A DNA stretch of 23,085 nt from CAZVEV01 sp964625865 (GTDB taxonomy: Bacteria; Planctomycetota; Phycisphaerae; SM23-33). The translations under genes and the position numbers were made by a program. The notes under the pieces were generated by a model. It saw only the letters and a list, made by a program, of their open reading frames with translations. It ran no database searches and was not told the DNA's origin. Positions 23,041 to 23,085 of the stretch are shown piece by piece. The stretch covers positions 1-23,085 of the forward strand of contig CAZVEV010000065.1 in assembly GCA_964625865.1 (NCBI GenBank). The letters run 5' to 3'. The first letter of the stretch is position 1, and every line of letters begins with the position of its first letter.

Positions 23041-23085
23041 GGGGCAGGCAAAACCGGCCAGTGATGGGCAGGTGAAAACCGGCCA
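23041..23085. repeat. Short direct repeats at the window edge, possibly an IS21-type end
   Basis: GGGCAGGCAAAACCGGCCA and GGGCAGGTGAAAACCGGCCA follow each other, joined by GTGAT. Repeated terminal blocks reading GGCAGGTGAAAA-(C/T)(T/C)GGCC resemble those I know from IS21-family (istA/istB) elements, but no transposase is in view because the window stops here. Confidence 0.4.

Noticed and set aside
1..23085. CRISPR array or tRNA/rRNA genes
   Set aside because: No regularly spaced repeats and no cloverleaf or rRNA sequence was found on either strand by eye; a tRNA missed by eye remains possible.

Overview
This is a GC-rich bacterial chromosome segment. The gene content suggests a planctomycete, perhaps Phycisphaerae-like: a CTPTR-type sulfatase, an agarase-like glycoside hydrolase, a VIT/von Willebrand protein, a small RRM RNA-binding protein, a RAYT transposase and several families of palindromic repeats. 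The phylum is inferred from gene content, because the window contains no rRNA or tRNA gene I can recognise.

Layout. 1-667 has no convincing gene but holds a leftward sigma70-like promoter. 668-2179 encodes a GAF/AAA+/Fis sigma54 activator. It is followed by a near-consensus -24/-12 promoter (2381-2396) and, about 100 bases later, a strong intrinsic terminator (2492-2526), which together predict a small sigma54-dependent RNA. Next come tgt (2715-3857), a convergent sulfatase (3937-5472), an RRM protein (5593-5841), a lipoprotein of the endonuclease/exonuclease/phosphatase fold (6071-6907), and a leftward group: an isoprenylcysteine-methyltransferase-like membrane protein, two paralogous miniproteins of 38 and 40 residues that I found by reading the small frames, a glycerate kinase, and a HtrA-type protease whose stop overlaps the kinase start. 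A phosphotransferase (10893-11957), a RAYT with its REP sequences (11988-12676), a secreted beta-propeller-like protein (12693-14585) and a FliS-like protein (14743-15243) follow.

The right third has a membrane-anchored protein coupled to a GH50-like secreted glycoside hydrolase (15542-18245), a 130-base element with strong nested pairing (18325-18457), a MarR regulator with a candidate operator inside its promoter, and then two overlapping genes that form a processing pair: a VIT/vWA surface protein ending in a Gly-rich, transmembrane, Arg-rich tail, and a small rhomboid-family protease of rhombosortase type. apt follows. The window ends in two related AT-rich palindromes and what may be the edge of an IS21-type element.

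Strongest candidates for something undescribed: the activator plus small RNA unit (2287-2526), the twin miniproteins (7512-7892), the dedicated rhombosortase pair (19235-22110), and the structured element at 18325-18457. All functions are read from sequence alone; no search or folding program was run.
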